From: Sphingomonas aerolata
Lineage (GTDB): Bacteria > Pseudomonadota > Alphaproteobacteria > Sphingomonadales > Sphingomonadaceae
DNA length: 64,000 bases
Assembly: GCF_003046295.1 (NCBI RefSeq)
Contig: NZ_PZZN01000002.1
Coordinates: 62,001 to 126,000 of the forward strand
Direction: 5' to 3'
Every line of letters begins with the position of its first letter. Position 1 is the stretch's first letter. Position numbers and translations under genes: made by a program. The notes beneath the pieces are model-generated. The model was not told the DNA's origin and ran no database searches. It saw nothing but the letters and a program-made list of their open reading frames with translations. Shown here piece by piece: positions 30,064 through 39,211 of this stretch.

Positions 30064-30522
30064 TCAGCCACGCCCGCGATACGGGGCGACGCCCTGATCG
30101 GGCAGCCAGAGATCGGCGGGGGGTGCGGACGACTGCCAGAAGACGTCGATCGGGATCCCGCCGCGCGGATACCAATAGCCGCCGATCCGCAGCCAGACCG
30201 GCTTCATTTCGTCGAACAGCCGCTCGCCGATGCCGACCGTGCAGTCCTCGTGGAAGCCGGCATGGTTGCGAAAGCTGCCCAGGAACAGTTTGAGCGACTT
30301 GGATTCGACGATCGTCTCGCCGGGGACATAATCGATGACGAGATGCGCGAAGTCGGGCTGACCGGTAACCGGGCAGAGCGAGGTGAATTCGGGCACCGCG
30401 AACCGCACCAGATAGGTCCGGCCGACGCGCGGGTTGGGCACGTAATCGAGCACGGCCTCTTCGGGCGAGGCGGGGAGGGCGCTGTTCTGGCCCAGATATA
30501 ACGGGTTTGTAGGAGCGGTCAT
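30064..30522 (-). CDS. queF: NADPH-dependent 7-cyano-7-deazaguanine reductase QueF
   Basis: 152 residues, the unimodular QueF type. It reduces preQ0 to preQ1 in the queuosine tRNA-modification pathway. Catalytic Cys50 lies in [12 protein letters not shown] with Asp57, and the QueF NADPH motif is seen as ESKSLKLF. The substrate-binding His-Glu region is [10 protein letters not shown]. Length is normal. The start codon is only 20 nt from the divergent photolyase start, so the two promoters must overlap coding sequence. No preQ1 riboswitch can fit in that gap. Confidence 0.95.
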   Translation of the reverse strand: MTAPTNPLYLGQNSALPASPEEAVLDYVPNPRVGRTYLVRFAVPEFTSLCPVTGQPDFAHLVIDYVPGETIVESKSLKLFLGSFRNHAGFHEDCTVGIGERLFDEMKPVWLRIGGYWYPRGGIPIDVFWQSSAPPADLWLPDQGVAPYRGRG

Positions 30523-30542
30523 GGTCCGCCATGTAGGATGCG

Positions 30543-32081
30543 ATGCGCTCCAAGAAAACCACGCTCGTGCCGATCCTCGGCGACCAGCTCTCGCTGCAGA
30601 TCGCGTCGCTCAACGGGGCCGACCCGGCGGCGACGATCGTGCTGATGATGGAGGTCGCCGACGAGACGACCTATGTCCGCCACCATCGCCGCAAGATCGC
30701 CTATATCCTGTCGGCGATGCGGCATCACGCCGAGGCACTGCGCGAGGCGGGCTGGACCGTCGACTACGTCACGCTCGACGATCCGGAGTCGACCGGCAGC
30801 TTCACCGGCGAGGTCGCGCGCGCGATCGGGCGGCATGATCCGGCGCGGATCATCGTCACCGAAGCGGGCGAGTGGCGCGTTGCGGGGATGCTGGACGCGT
30901 GGGAAACGCTGTTCGGCCTGCCGGTCGAGATCCGCGCCGACGACCGCTTCCTCGCCAGCCATGCCGAGTTCGAGGCCTGGGCGGAGGGGCGCAAGCAGTT
31001 GCGGATGGAGTATTTCTACCGCGAGATGCGCCGCCGCACCGGGTTGCTGATGGATGGCGACAAGCCCGAGGGGGGCGAGTGGAATTACGATGCGGACAAT
31101 CGCAAGCCGGCCAAGGCCGACCTGCTGATGCCGCGCCCGCTCTCCTTTGCCCCCGATGCGATCACGACCGAGGTGCTCGCGATGGTCGCGGCGCGGTTCG
31201 GCGAGCATCCCGGCAGCCTCGATGCGTTCGACTTCGCAACGACGCGTGAGGGCGCGCTCAAGCAGCAGCGGCATTTCCTCAAGCACGCGCTGCCGCGGTT
31301 CGGGGATTATCAGGATGCGATGCTGACCGACCAGCCGTTCCTGTGGCACGCGGTGCTGTCGCCCTATATCAATTCGGGGCTGCTCGATCCGGTCGATCTG
31401 TGCCGTGCGGTCGAGGCGGAATATGCCGCCGGGCGTGTCCCGCTCAACTGTGCCGAGGGGTTCATCCGCCAGATCATCGGCTGGCGCGAATATATGCGCG
31501 GCATCTACTGGCGCGAGGGGCCGGAGTATGTCGAGCGCAACTTCCTGGATGCGAGGCGAGACCTGCCGGGCTTCTACTGGACCGGCGAGACCGACATGCA
31601 CTGCCTCTCGCAGGCGATCGGACAGACGCTCGACCATGCCTATGCGCATCACATCCAGCGGCTGATGGTGACGGGCAATTTCGCGCTGCTGATCGGCGCG
31701 GACCCGAAGCAGGTCCATGAATGGTATCTGGAGGTCTATGCCGATGCGTATGAATGGGTCGAGCTGCCCAATACGCTGGGCATGAGCCAGTTCGCCGATG
31801 GCGGCCTGCTCGGGTCGAAGCCCTATGCGGCGTCGGGCGCGTATATCAACCGGATGTCGGATTATTGCGGGCATTGTCGCTATGACGTGAAACAGCGCGT
31901 CGGGGAGAATGCGTGTCCGTTCAATGCGCTGTACTGGGATTTCCTGGTGCGCAACGCGGACAAGCTCGATCGCAATCCGCGGCTGGCGATGCCGTATCGC
32001 AACTGGGCTAAGATGAAGCCGGCGGACCGGGACGCGACGCTGGCGCAGGCAAAGGAATTTCTGGCGCGGCTCGACGGCTGA
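30543..32081 (+). CDS. phrB: FeS-containing (6-4) photolyase / bacterial cryptochrome (PhrB/CryB type)
   Basis: 512 residues, deoxyribodipyrimidine photolyase-related family (PF04244). Starts VPILGDQLS and has an FAD-binding C-terminal region. Four cysteines that would bind a 4Fe-4S cluster are present: Cys354 (DMHCLSQ), Cys442 and Cys445 (YCGHCRYD) and Cys458 (NACPFN). Their spacing (88, 3, 13) is the same as the cluster ligands of Agrobacterium PhrB (Cys350, 438, 441, 454). Such enzymes repair (6-4) photoproducts in blue light using FAD and a lumazine-type antenna. Ribosome site AGGA four bases upstream. Followed 52 nt later by an alpha-hydroxy-acid oxidase on the same strand. Confidence 0.95.
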   Translation: MRSKKTTLVPILGDQLSLQIASLNGADPAATIVLMMEVADETTYVRHHRRKIAYILSAMRHHAEALREAGWTVDYVTLDDPESTGSFTGEVARAIGRHDPARIIVTEAGEWRVAGMLDAWETLFGLPVEIRADDRFLASHAEFEAWAEGRKQLRMEYFYREMRRRTGLLMDGDKPEGGEWNYDADNRKPAKADLLMPRPLSFAPDAITTEVLAMVAARFGEHPGSLDAFDFATTREGALKQQRHFLKHALPRFGDYQDAMLTDQPFLWHAVLSPYINSGLLDPVDLCRAVEAEYAAGRVPLNCAEGFIRQIIGWREYMRGIYWREGPEYVERNFLDARRDLPGFYWTGETDMHCLSQAIGQTLDHAYAHHIQRLMVTGNFALLIGADPKQVHEWYLEVYADAYEWVELPNTLGMSQFADGGLLGSKPYAASGAYINRMSDYCGHCRYDVKQRVGENACPFNALYWDFLVRNADKLDRNPRLAMPYRNWAKMKPADRDATLAQAKEFLARLDG

Positions 32082-32133
32082 GCGCTACATTTGCCGTCAG
32101 GACGGGTGTAACGCCGTCGATAGGAGTAGGCGG

Positions 32134-33294
32134 ATGCCGCATTTCGGCGATTACCAGAACGCGATTTACAACGCCGGTCTGAGCGGCGTGATCCCGAAGC
32201 TGCCGGTCGATTACGCGACGCTCGAACAGCGCGCGAGCGCGGCGATGCCGCCATCGGTGCTGGGCTATGTCCAGGGCGGCTGCGGCGACGAATTCACGCA
32301 GGACAACAATGCACATGCGTTCCGCCACTGGGGCATGACGCCGCGGATGATGGTCGATTGCAGCAGGCGCGACCTGTCGGTCGAGCTGTTCGGGATGCGG
32401 CTGCCGAGCCCGGTCTTCATGGCGCCGGTCGGGGTGATCGGAATCTGCACGCAGGACGGTCACGGCGATCTCGCCGCCGCGCGCGCCTCGGCCGAGACGG
32501 GGGTGCCGCTGATGGCGTCGACGCTGTCGAACGATCCGCTCGAAAGCGTGGCGGGGGCGCTGGGCGAGACGCCGGGGTTCTTCCAGCTCTACACGCCCAA
32601 GGACAAGGCGCTGGCCGAGAGCCTGGTGCGCCGGGCCGAGGCGGCGGGGTATAAGGGGATCGTCGTCACGCTCGACACCTGGGTAACGGGATGGCGGCCG
32701 CGCGACCTGAACGTCGCGAACTTCCCGCAGCTGCGCGGCGCGGTGCTGATGAACTATTTCTCAGACCCCGTCTTTCGCGCGATGCTCGCCAAGCCGCCCG
32801 AGGAGGATGGCGCGGCTGCGGTGCGGCAATGGGCAGGCGTGTTCGGCAAGGTGCTGACCTGGGACGACATGGCGTGGCTGCGCTCGCTGACGACATTGCC
32901 GCTGATCCTGAAGGGGATCTGCCATCCCGACGATGCGCGGCGCGCGATCGATGCGGGAGCGGATGCGATCTATTGTTCGAACCATGGCGGGCGGCAGGCC
33001 AATGGCGGGATCGCGGCGATCGACATGCTGCCGGGTGTGGTCGCCGCAGCGGGCGACGTGCCCGTGCTGTTCGATTCAGGGATCCGGTCGGGGAGCGACG
33101 TGGTGAAGGCGATCGCGCTCGGCGCGCGCGCGGTCGGGGTCGGACGGCCCTATGCGTATGGCCTCGCGCTCGATGGGGCGGCGGGGGCGGCGCATGTGCT
33201 GCGGTGCCTGCTGGCGGAGGCGGATCTGCTGATGGCGGTGAATGGCTGGCCGACGATTGCCGATGTGCGTGCGGCCGGCGCGGTGCGGATCTAG
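32134..33294 (+). CDS. FMN-dependent alpha-hydroxy-acid oxidase / L-lactate dehydrogenase family
   Basis: 386 residues of the LldD/glycolate oxidase family (PF01070), an FMN TIM barrel. Family landmarks are YVQGGCGDEFTQDNN near the N-terminus, SPVFMAPVG, PGFFQLYTPKD, IVVTLDTWVTGWRPRDL, LILKGICHPDDA, the catalytic SNHGGRQANG (His and Arg) and FDSGIRSGSDVVKAI. It oxidises an (S)-2-hydroxy acid; substrate assignment (lactate, glycolate, mandelate) is not possible here, and lactate 2-monooxygenase-like members share several of these variants (SNHGGRQANGG). The ribosome site GGAG lies upstream. Stop codon CTAG is shared with the convergent DNA glycosylase gene. Confidence 0.88.
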   Translation: MPHFGDYQNAIYNAGLSGVIPKLPVDYATLEQRASAAMPPSVLGYVQGGCGDEFTQDNNAHAFRHWGMTPRMMVDCSRRDLSVELFGMRLPSPVFMAPVGVIGICTQDGHGDLAAARASAETGVPLMASTLSNDPLESVAGALGETPGFFQLYTPKDKALAESLVRRAEAAGYKGIVVTLDTWVTGWRPRDLNVANFPQLRGAVLMNYFSDPVFRAMLAKPPEEDGAAAVRQWAGVFGKVLTWDDMAWLRSLTTLPLILKGICHPDDARRAIDAGADAIYCSNHGGRQANGGIAAIDMLPGVVAAAGDVPVLFDSGIRSGSDVVKAIALGARAVGVGRPYAYGLALDGAAGAAHVLRCLLAEADLLMAVNGWPTIADVRAAGAVRI

Positions 33295-33791
33295 CGCGGC
33301 CCGGCGAGGAAGGGGGCGAGCGCGTCCCAGGCGGGCTGCTTGGCGGCGCGGCCGATCGTGTGGAGCGGGCTGCTCGACGGCAGCGCGACGATCTGCGGGC
33401 CGAGCGTTCCGAGCCCCTGTCTTAGGCCGAGCTTCAACGCGGTGGCGCCGTTGAACGCGATCGCGCGGAGGTCGGGCAGGCGCGCGACCAGCTCGGCGAC
33501 CGCATTGTCCTGCGCATCGAGGATCGCGGCGTCGGTGCTGCCGACGCGGTGCGCCGATCCGATCACGTCCCACAGCGCCACGCCCGCATCGCGCAACGCG
33601 ACCAGCCGCTCGTCATAGGCCAGCGCGACCAGATCGCGCGCCACGACCCCCGACATCAGCGCCCAGAATTGGTTCTGCGGATGCGCATAATAGCGAGCTT
33701 CGGCGAGCGAACGGTCGCCGGGCAGGCTGCCGAGCACGAGCAGCCGCGCATCGTCGGCGGCCACGGGCGGGAAGGAGGATTTACGCGTCAT
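33291..33791 (-). CDS. DNA-deoxyinosine (hypoxanthine) glycosylase, UDG family 6
   Basis: 166 residues of the uracil-DNA glycosylase superfamily, HDG subgroup. LLVLGSLPGDRSLA is the motif I equivalent, PQNQFWALM is typical of the family, then VALWDVIGSAHRVGSTDAAI and IAFNGATALKLG, with a motif II-like LPSSSPLH ending. Removes hypoxanthine (deaminated adenine) from DNA in base-excision repair. The start at 33791 (MTRKSSFPPV) is where homology begins; longer open frames run into the S9 peptidase promoter. The start lies 45 nt from that of the divergent S9 peptidase. Confidence 0.9.
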   Translation of the reverse strand: MTRKSSFPPVAADDARLLVLGSLPGDRSLAEARYYAHPQNQFWALMSGVVARDLVALAYDERLVALRDAGVALWDVIGSAHRVGSTDAAILDAQDNAVAELVARLPDLRAIAFNGATALKLGLRQGLGTLGPQIVALPSSSPLHTIGRAAKQPAWDALAPFLAGPR

Positions 33792-33836
33792 CGTGCGCGA
33801 CGACGTGGCGATTGCGCGCGATCGTGCAAGCATTCT

Positions 33837-35900
33837 ATGCAGACGCGCATGAAGATCCTGCTGTCCGCAAGCCTCGCCGTGCTCGCTCTTGCAAGCGCCC
33901 CCGCCACCGCCCGCCAGCTGACCATCGACGATGTCGTCAAGCTGTCGCGCGTGTCCTCGCCCGCCGTGTCGAAGGACGGCCGCTGGCTGGTGTGGGAGCA
34001 GCGCGAGACCGATCTCGCCGCTGATCGCGGGCGGTTCGACCTTTGGCGGCTCGACCTGACACGCAAGGGTGCGAAACCCGAGCCGCTGATCGCCGAAGCC
34101 GATGTGAACGAGACCGGCGCGCAATTCTCCGCCGATGGCGCAACCGTCTATTACCAGTCGGACAAGGGCGGCAGCGACGCGGTCTGGTCGATCGGGATCG
34201 CCGGCGGCACGCCGCGCAAGCTGACAAGCTTCGAGGGCGGTTTCGGCGGGTTCAAGGTCGCACCGACCGGCGACAAGCTCGTGGTGTGGGCCGATCGCAA
34301 GCCCGGCGCGCCGAGCCTTGCGCCCGCGATGGTCAAGAAGGACCCGAATGCCGGGGCGGGGCGGACCTACGACCAGCTGTTCGTGCGGCACTGGGACACA
34401 TGGTCGAACGGCGACCGGTCGCAGCTGTTCGTGCTGCCGCTGACGGCCGCGGGCGCAGCCGGCGACGGCGTCGCGGTGACGGGCGGTCTGATCGGCGATG
34501 CGCCGTCAAAGCCGTTCGGCGGTGGCGAGGAAGTGTCGTGGAGCGCGGACGGCAGAACGCTGTATTTCGCACTGCGCGAGGCGGGGCGGATCGAGGCAAT
34601 TTCGACCAATCTCGACATCTTCTCGGTCCCCGCGGACGGTTCCGCAGCGCCGGTCAACCTGACGGCGGCGAACACCGGCATGGACAATCTGCCGACGGTG
34701 TCGCCCGACGGCCGGACGCTCGCCTGGTTCGCGATGGCGCGCGCGGGGTTCGAGGCGGATCGCCAGGTGCTGATGACGCGCGATCTGGCGAGCGGTCAGG
34801 TGCGCGCGGTGACGCAGGGCTGGGACCGCTCGGTCGCGTCGATCGCGTGGAGCCCCGACAGCAAACGCCTCTACGTCACCGCCGACGACACGCAGGAAAC
34901 GCCGGTGTTCGCGGTCGATCCCGTGACGGGCAAGGTGACTCGCCTGACGCAGGAGGGCCATGTCGGTGCGGTCGTGCCGACGCCGAAGGGCGTGGTCGTC
35001 GCGATCAACAGCCTGACCGCGCCCGACGACTTTTATGCGCTGGCGGTGAAGGGCACGCGGATGCCGAAGCCCGAGCGGCTGACCTCGGTCAACGCGACAA
35101 AGCTCGCGGGCATCGACATGCCGACCGTCACGCGGTTCAACTTCAAGGGCGCGAACGACGACACCGTCTGGGGTTATGCGGTGAAGCCGTATGGCACCAC
35201 GGGCAAGGTCCCGGTCGCCTATATGGTGCACGGTGGCCCGCAGGGGTCGAGCAACAACAGCTGGTCCTATCGCTGGAACCCGGCGGTGTTCGCGGGCGCG
35301 GGCTACGGGCTGGTCGCGGTCGATTTCCACGGGTCGACGGGGTACGGCCAGGCCTTCACCGACGCGATCAGCAACAATTGGGGCGGCTGGCCGCTCGAGG
35401 ATCTGCAAAAGGGGCTGGCGGCGGCGACCGCCAAATTCGGCTGGCTCGACGCCGACCGCGCCTGCGCGCTCGGCGCGTCCTATGGCGGCTATATGATGAA
35501 CTGGATCGAGGGGAAGTGGCCCGACCGGTTCAAGTGCATCGTCCAGCATGACGGCGTCTTCGATGCGCGCGCAATGGCGTACGAGACCGAGGAGCTGTGG
35601 TTCGACGAGTGGGAGCATGGCGGCAAGACCTATTACGAGGATCCCGCCGCGTTCGAGAAATGGAACCCGGTCAACTTCGTCGCCAACTGGAAGACGCCGA
35701 TGCTGGTGATCACCGGCGAGAAGGATTTCCGCATTCCGTACACGCAGGGGCTGGCGAGCTTCACCGCGTTGCAGCGGCGCGGGATTCCGTCACGGTTGCT
35801 GGTCAACCCGAACGAGAATCACTGGGTGCTGAAGCCGAAGAACAGCCTGCAATGGTATGGCGAGGTGATCGGCTGGATGGACAAGTGGACGGCGAAATAG
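33837..35900 (+). CDS. S9-family peptidase (prolyl oligopeptidase-type), secreted
   Basis: 687 residues. Signal peptide after MQTRM (KILLSASLAVLALASAPATA), an N-terminal beta-propeller (repeated blade motifs such as SPAVSKDGRWLVWEQRETDL, QFSADGATVYYQSDKGGS, AWSPDSKRLYVTADD) and a C-terminal alpha/beta-hydrolase domain. Catalytic triad: Ser548 in GASYGGYMMN, Asp630 in TGEKDFRIPY and His662 in NENHWVLKP. This is the dipeptidyl/acylaminoacyl-peptidase S9C type, acting in the periplasm to trim peptides. ATG 33849 is an alternative start with the same signal peptide. A palindrome (35947-36028) follows. Confidence 0.92.
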   Translation: MQTRMKILLSASLAVLALASAPATARQLTIDDVVKLSRVSSPAVSKDGRWLVWEQRETDLAADRGRFDLWRLDLTRKGAKPEPLIAEADVNETGAQFSADGATVYYQSDKGGSDAVWSIGIAGGTPRKLTSFEGGFGGFKVAPTGDKLVVWADRKPGAPSLAPAMVKKDPNAGAGRTYDQLFVRHWDTWSNGDRSQLFVLPLTAAGAAGDGVAVTGGLIGDAPSKPFGGGEEVSWSADGRTLYFALREAGRIEAISTNLDIFSVPADGSAAPVNLTAANTGMDNLPTVSPDGRTLAWFAMARAGFEADRQVLMTRDLASGQVRAVTQGWDRSVASIAWSPDSKRLYVTADDTQETPVFAVDPVTGKVTRLTQEGHVGAVVPTPKGVVVAINSLTAPDDFYALAVKGTRMPKPERLTSVNATKLAGIDMPTVTRFNFKGANDDTVWGYAVKPYGTTGKVPVAYMVHGGPQGSSNNSWSYRWNPAVFAGAGYGLVAVDFHGSTGYGQAFTDAISNNWGGWPLEDLQKGLAAATAKFGWLDADRACALGASYGGYMMNWIEGKWPDRFKCIVQHDGVFDARAMAYETEELWFDEWEHGGKTYYEDPAAFEKWNPVNFVANWKTPMLVITGEKDFRIPYTQGLASFTALQRRGIPSRLLVNPNENHWVLKPKNSLQWYGEVIGWMDKWTAK

Positions 35901-35946
35901 GGGGCGCATTTCCCACGCCCTACCGGGCAGGCTGCTTCCCCTACGC

Positions 35947-36028
35947 CGTCATCCTGACGAAAGTCAGGATCCAGGGTAATGGGCGCTGACGTTCTTGGCT
36001 CTGGATTCTGACTTTCGTCAGGAGGACG
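35947..36028. repeat. REP-like palindrome between convergent S9 peptidase and DUF808 genes
   Basis: Arms 35947-35974 and 36001-36028 match at 26 of 28 positions as reverse complements (CGTCATCCTGACG ... TCAGGATCCAG), with a 26-nt loop. It has the same outer frame CGTCATCC...GGATCCA as the 16850 element but a different core (TGACGAAAGTCA). It may help terminate both converging transcripts. Confidence 0.85.
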
Positions 36029-36052
36029 GGAATGGAAGGAGCCGCTAGCCGC

Positions 36053-36988
36053 TCAGTGCGCCTTGGGCTTCTTCACCGCGTGGAGGCCAAGTGCGATCGC
36101 GCCACCGAGGATGAGGCCGACGACGCCCGACAATGCGGCGTTGACCACCCAGTTCACCACGCCCTTGGCGACCGGCACCGCGGCGGCGGCGCCTGCGGCG
36201 GTGTCGTGGATGAAGTGCGGGATCGTCGTCAGCCCGAAATCCTCGATCCCGTGGACGATGATCTGTCCGCCGACCCAGACCATCGCCGCAGTGCCGACCA
36301 CCGACAGCACCGACATGACGACGGGCATGCCCTTGACCAGGCCGCGGCCGAACGCTTGCACGGCCGGGCTTTTCCGCTCGGTCAGATGCAGGCCGATATC
36401 GTCCATCTTCACGATCAGCGCGACGACGCCGTAGACGAGGATCGTGATCGCGACGCCGACCAGTGCAAGCACGATCGCCTGTTCCCAGATCGGTTCGGCG
36501 GCAACGTCCGACAGCGCGATGACCATGATCTCCGCCGACAGGATGAAGTCGGTGCGGATCGCGCCCGACACCTTCTGGTCCTCGAGCGTCTTCGGATCAA
36601 TCGGGGCGGTGGCTTCGGCTTCGGCATGGCCGCCGCCGAGCGCTTCGAGGATCTTTTCCGCACCCTCGAAGCAGAGATAGGTCCCGCCAAGCATCAGCAG
36701 CGGGGTCAGGGCCCAGGGTGCGAACGCGCTGAGCGCGAGTGCTGCGGGGAGGATGAAGAGCAGCTTGTTGCGGAACGAGCCGAGCGCGATCTTGCCGATC
36801 ATCGGCAATTCACGCTTCGGCGAGAACCCGACCATGTAGCGCGGCGTGACCGCGGCATCGTCGACCACCACGCCGATCGCCTTGCTGCCCGCCTTGCCGG
36901 TCGCAGCACCGATATCGTCGAGGCTGGCCGCGGCCAGCTTGGTGATCCCGGCAATGTCGTCGAGCAGTGCGACCAGTCCTGTGGGCAT
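36053..36988 (-). CDS. DUF808 family membrane protein (YedI-like)
   Basis: 311 residues from ATG 36988 (AAGGA ribosome site); homology begins at MPTGLVALLDDIAGITKLAAASLDD. About six to eight membrane helices. Typical parts are ASLDDIGAA, AIGVVVDDAAVTPRYMVGF (residues about 40-60), PLLMLGGTYLCFEGAEKIL, ILSAEIMVIAL and a late GIEDFGLTTIPHFIHDTAAG. The YedI family has no established function and is widespread in Proteobacteria. Divergent from adenosine deaminase across 149 nt. Confidence 0.9.
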   Translation of the reverse strand: MPTGLVALLDDIAGITKLAAASLDDIGAATGKAGSKAIGVVVDDAAVTPRYMVGFSPKRELPMIGKIALGSFRNKLLFILPAALALSAFAPWALTPLLMLGGTYLCFEGAEKILEALGGGHAEAEATAPIDPKTLEDQKVSGAIRTDFILSAEIMVIALSDVAAEPIWEQAIVLALVGVAITILVYGVVALIVKMDDIGLHLTERKSPAVQAFGRGLVKGMPVVMSVLSVVGTAAMVWVGGQIIVHGIEDFGLTTIPHFIHDTAAGAAAAVPVAKGVVNWVVNAALSGVVGLILGGAIALGLHAVKKPKAH

Positions 36989-37137
36989 CGATGGGTCCTT
37001 CGCGTGATCGGTAAGAGGCGGCAATAGCCGGTCCGCGGTAACGTGACAGCGATGTCATGCAACGGGTTTCGACCTTGCGCAAAGTGCGTGACGCGCGGAA
37101 TGGTTGCGCGGTGACGCACATCACGACGGGATCGAGC

Positions 37138-38148
37138 ATGACAGACGACTTCATCACCAACCTGCCCAAGGCCGAACTGCATCTGCATATCGAGGGCAGC
37201 CTCGAGCCCGAGCTGATGTTCGCGCTCGCCGAACGCAACAAGGTCGCGATCCCGTTCAAGAGCGTCGAGGACGTGCGCGCGGCCTACAGCTTCACCAACC
37301 TTCAGACCTTTCTCGATATCTATTATGCGGGCGCGGCCGTGTTGAAGACCGAGGAGGATTTCCACGATCTGGCGCTCGCCTATTTCGACCGGGTCGCCCA
37401 GGACGGCGTGGTCCATGCCGAGATCTTCTTCGATCCGCAGACGCACACGCATCGCGGAATCCCGTTCGACGTCGTCGCCAACGGCCTGTTCGCAGGCATC
37501 GATGCGGCGCGGGCGAAGCACGGGATGAGCATCGGGCTGATCATGAGCTATCTGCGGCATCTCGACGAGGAGGATGCATTCAGGACGTTCGAACAGGCAC
37601 AGCCCTGGCTCGACCAGATGATCGGCGTCGGGCTCGATTCGTCCGAGATGGGGCATCCGCCATCGAAGTTCGCGCGCGTGTTCGAAGCATCGGCGGAAGC
37701 CGGGCTGCTGCTGTGCGCGCATGCCGGCGAGGAAGGCCCGCCCGCCTATATCCACGAAGCGCTCGACATCCTGCGCGTCGACCGGATCGATCACGGCAAT
37801 CGTGCGCTCGAGGATCCGGTGCTGGTCGCGCGGCTTGCCCGCGAGGCGATGACGCTGACCGTGTGCCCGCTGTCGAACGTCGCGCTGCGCAACGTCGACC
37901 GGATCGAGGACCATCCGATCGACAGGATGCTCGATCTCGGCCTGCGCGCGACGATCCATTCGGACGACCCGGCCTATTTCGGCGGCTATATTGGCGAGAA
38001 CTACCGCCAGACCGCGCGCGCGCGCAATTTGTCGCGCGGGCAGATCGTGACGCTGGCGCGCAACAGCTTCCTCGGCAGCTTCCTCGATGACGAGGCGATC
38101 GCCGGGCATCTTGCAACCCTCGAGGCCTATGTGACCGCGCATCCGTGA
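37138..38148 (+). CDS. add: Adenosine deaminase
   Basis: 336 residues from ATG 37138. Hydrolyses adenosine to inosine in purine salvage; a metal-dependent TIM-barrel amidohydrolase. Zinc ligands His15 and His17 in ELHLHIEGS, a further His and the catalytic Glu in LLCAHAGEEGPP, and the late SDDPAYFGG aspartate pair. NLPKAELHLHIEGSLEPELMF is diagnostic. The adenine deaminase branch shares these motifs, so adenine as substrate is possible. The stop overlaps a GTG start of the next gene (GTGA), so the two are coupled. A TGACA-N4-TGTCA palindrome lies about 80 nt upstream. Confidence 0.93.
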   Translation: MTDDFITNLPKAELHLHIEGSLEPELMFALAERNKVAIPFKSVEDVRAAYSFTNLQTFLDIYYAGAAVLKTEEDFHDLALAYFDRVAQDGVVHAEIFFDPQTHTHRGIPFDVVANGLFAGIDAARAKHGMSIGLIMSYLRHLDEEDAFRTFEQAQPWLDQMIGVGLDSSEMGHPPSKFARVFEASAEAGLLLCAHAGEEGPPAYIHEALDILRVDRIDHGNRALEDPVLVARLAREAMTLTVCPLSNVALRNVDRIEDHPIDRMLDLGLRATIHSDDPAYFGGYIGENYRQTARARNLSRGQIVTLARNSFLGSFLDDEAIAGHLATLEAYVTAHP

Positions 38149-39140
38149 TCCGGCGCTTTCTATCGATCTTCGAGCCGTTCATCCTGATGCTGCTCGGCAC
38201 CGTCGTGCTGGCGAGCCTGTTGCCGGCGCGGGGACAGGCGGCGACGATCGTCGGCTATGTCGCCGACGTCGCAATCTTCCTGCTGTTCTTCCTTCACGGC
38301 GCGAAATTGTCGCGCGCGGCGATCTGGGACGGACTGCGCAACTGGCCGCTCCACCTCGCCGTGCTGGGGGTGACGTTCGTCGCCTTTCCCGCGCTCGGAC
38401 TTGGGCTGACCGCGTTGCCCTTCGTCGACGCGCGGATGGCGACGGGCGTGCTGTTCCTGACGCTGCTGCCCTCGACGGTCCAGTCGTCGATCGCCTTTAC
38501 CGCGATCGCGCGCGGCAATGTCGCGGCCGCGGTCTGCAGCGCATCCTTTTCCAACCTGCTCGGCATACTGATCACCCCCGCGCTGGTCGCGCTGCTGATG
38601 CGGAATGCAGGCAATGCCGGCGCGATGTCGATCGAAAGTGTCGAGACGATCATCGTCCAGCTGCTCGTGCCGTTCGTGGCGGGGCATGTGCTGCGGCCCT
38701 GGATCGGCGCATGGGTGACGCGGCGCAAGGCGATGCTGACGATCGTCGATCGCGGATCAATCCTGCTCGTCGTCTATGGCGCGTTCGGCGCGGCGGTGGT
38801 CGAGGGCCTGTGGAGCCGGGTGTCGCTCGGCGATCTGCTCCTGATCGGGCTGCTCTCCTGTGCCCTGCTGGCCATCGTGCTGGCGCTGACGCTGACCATC
38901 GCGCGGCTGATGCGGCTGCCGCGCGAGGATGCGATCGTGTTGCTGTTCTGTGGTTCGAAGAAGAGCCTGGCGTCGGGGGTGCCGATGGCCGGCGTGCTGT
39001 TCCCTGCGGCGCAGGTCGGTGTGATCTTGCTGCCGCTGATGCTGTTCCACCAGATCCAGCTGATCGCCTGTGCGGTGATCGCGCGCCGCTATGCAGACCG
39101 GGCGGATGCGCGCGTGGAGGCGATGGCACCGGTGGCGTAA
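38145..39140 (+). CDS. Bile acid:sodium symporter-like membrane protein
   Basis: 331 residues beginning with GTG, overlapping the add stop by 4 nt. Nine or ten membrane helices of the SBF-like family (PF13593; YfeH/P7 type). Diagnostic stretches are FLLFFLHGAKLSRAAIW, TGVLFLTLLPSTVQSSIAFTAIARGNVAAAVCSASFSNLLG and LFCGSKKSLASGVPMAGVLFP. These are sodium-coupled organic anion transporters; bacterial substrates are mostly unknown. Coupled translation with adenosine deaminase suggests co-expression, not necessarily shared substrate. Confidence 0.9.
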   Translation: MIRRFLSIFEPFILMLLGTVVLASLLPARGQAATIVGYVADVAIFLLFFLHGAKLSRAAIWDGLRNWPLHLAVLGVTFVAFPALGLGLTALPFVDARMATGVLFLTLLPSTVQSSIAFTAIARGNVAAAVCSASFSNLLGILITPALVALLMRNAGNAGAMSIESVETIIVQLLVPFVAGHVLRPWIGAWVTRRKAMLTIVDRGSILLVVYGAFGAAVVEGLWSRVSLGDLLLIGLLSCALLAIVLALTLTIARLMRLPREDAIVLLFCGSKKSLASGVPMAGVLFPAAQVGVILLPLMLFHQIQLIACAVIARRYADRADARVEAMAPVA

Positions 39141-39211
39141 CTGCCTTGGCTTATTTGCTTTTCCACGCGCGAAACGACATGGTCGCGGCTTGACGGAAAG
39201 GCCCATCATCT

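Noticed and set aside
30523..30542. preQ1 riboswitch upstream of queF
   Set aside because: Only 20 nt separate queF from the divergent photolyase, too short for any riboswitch.
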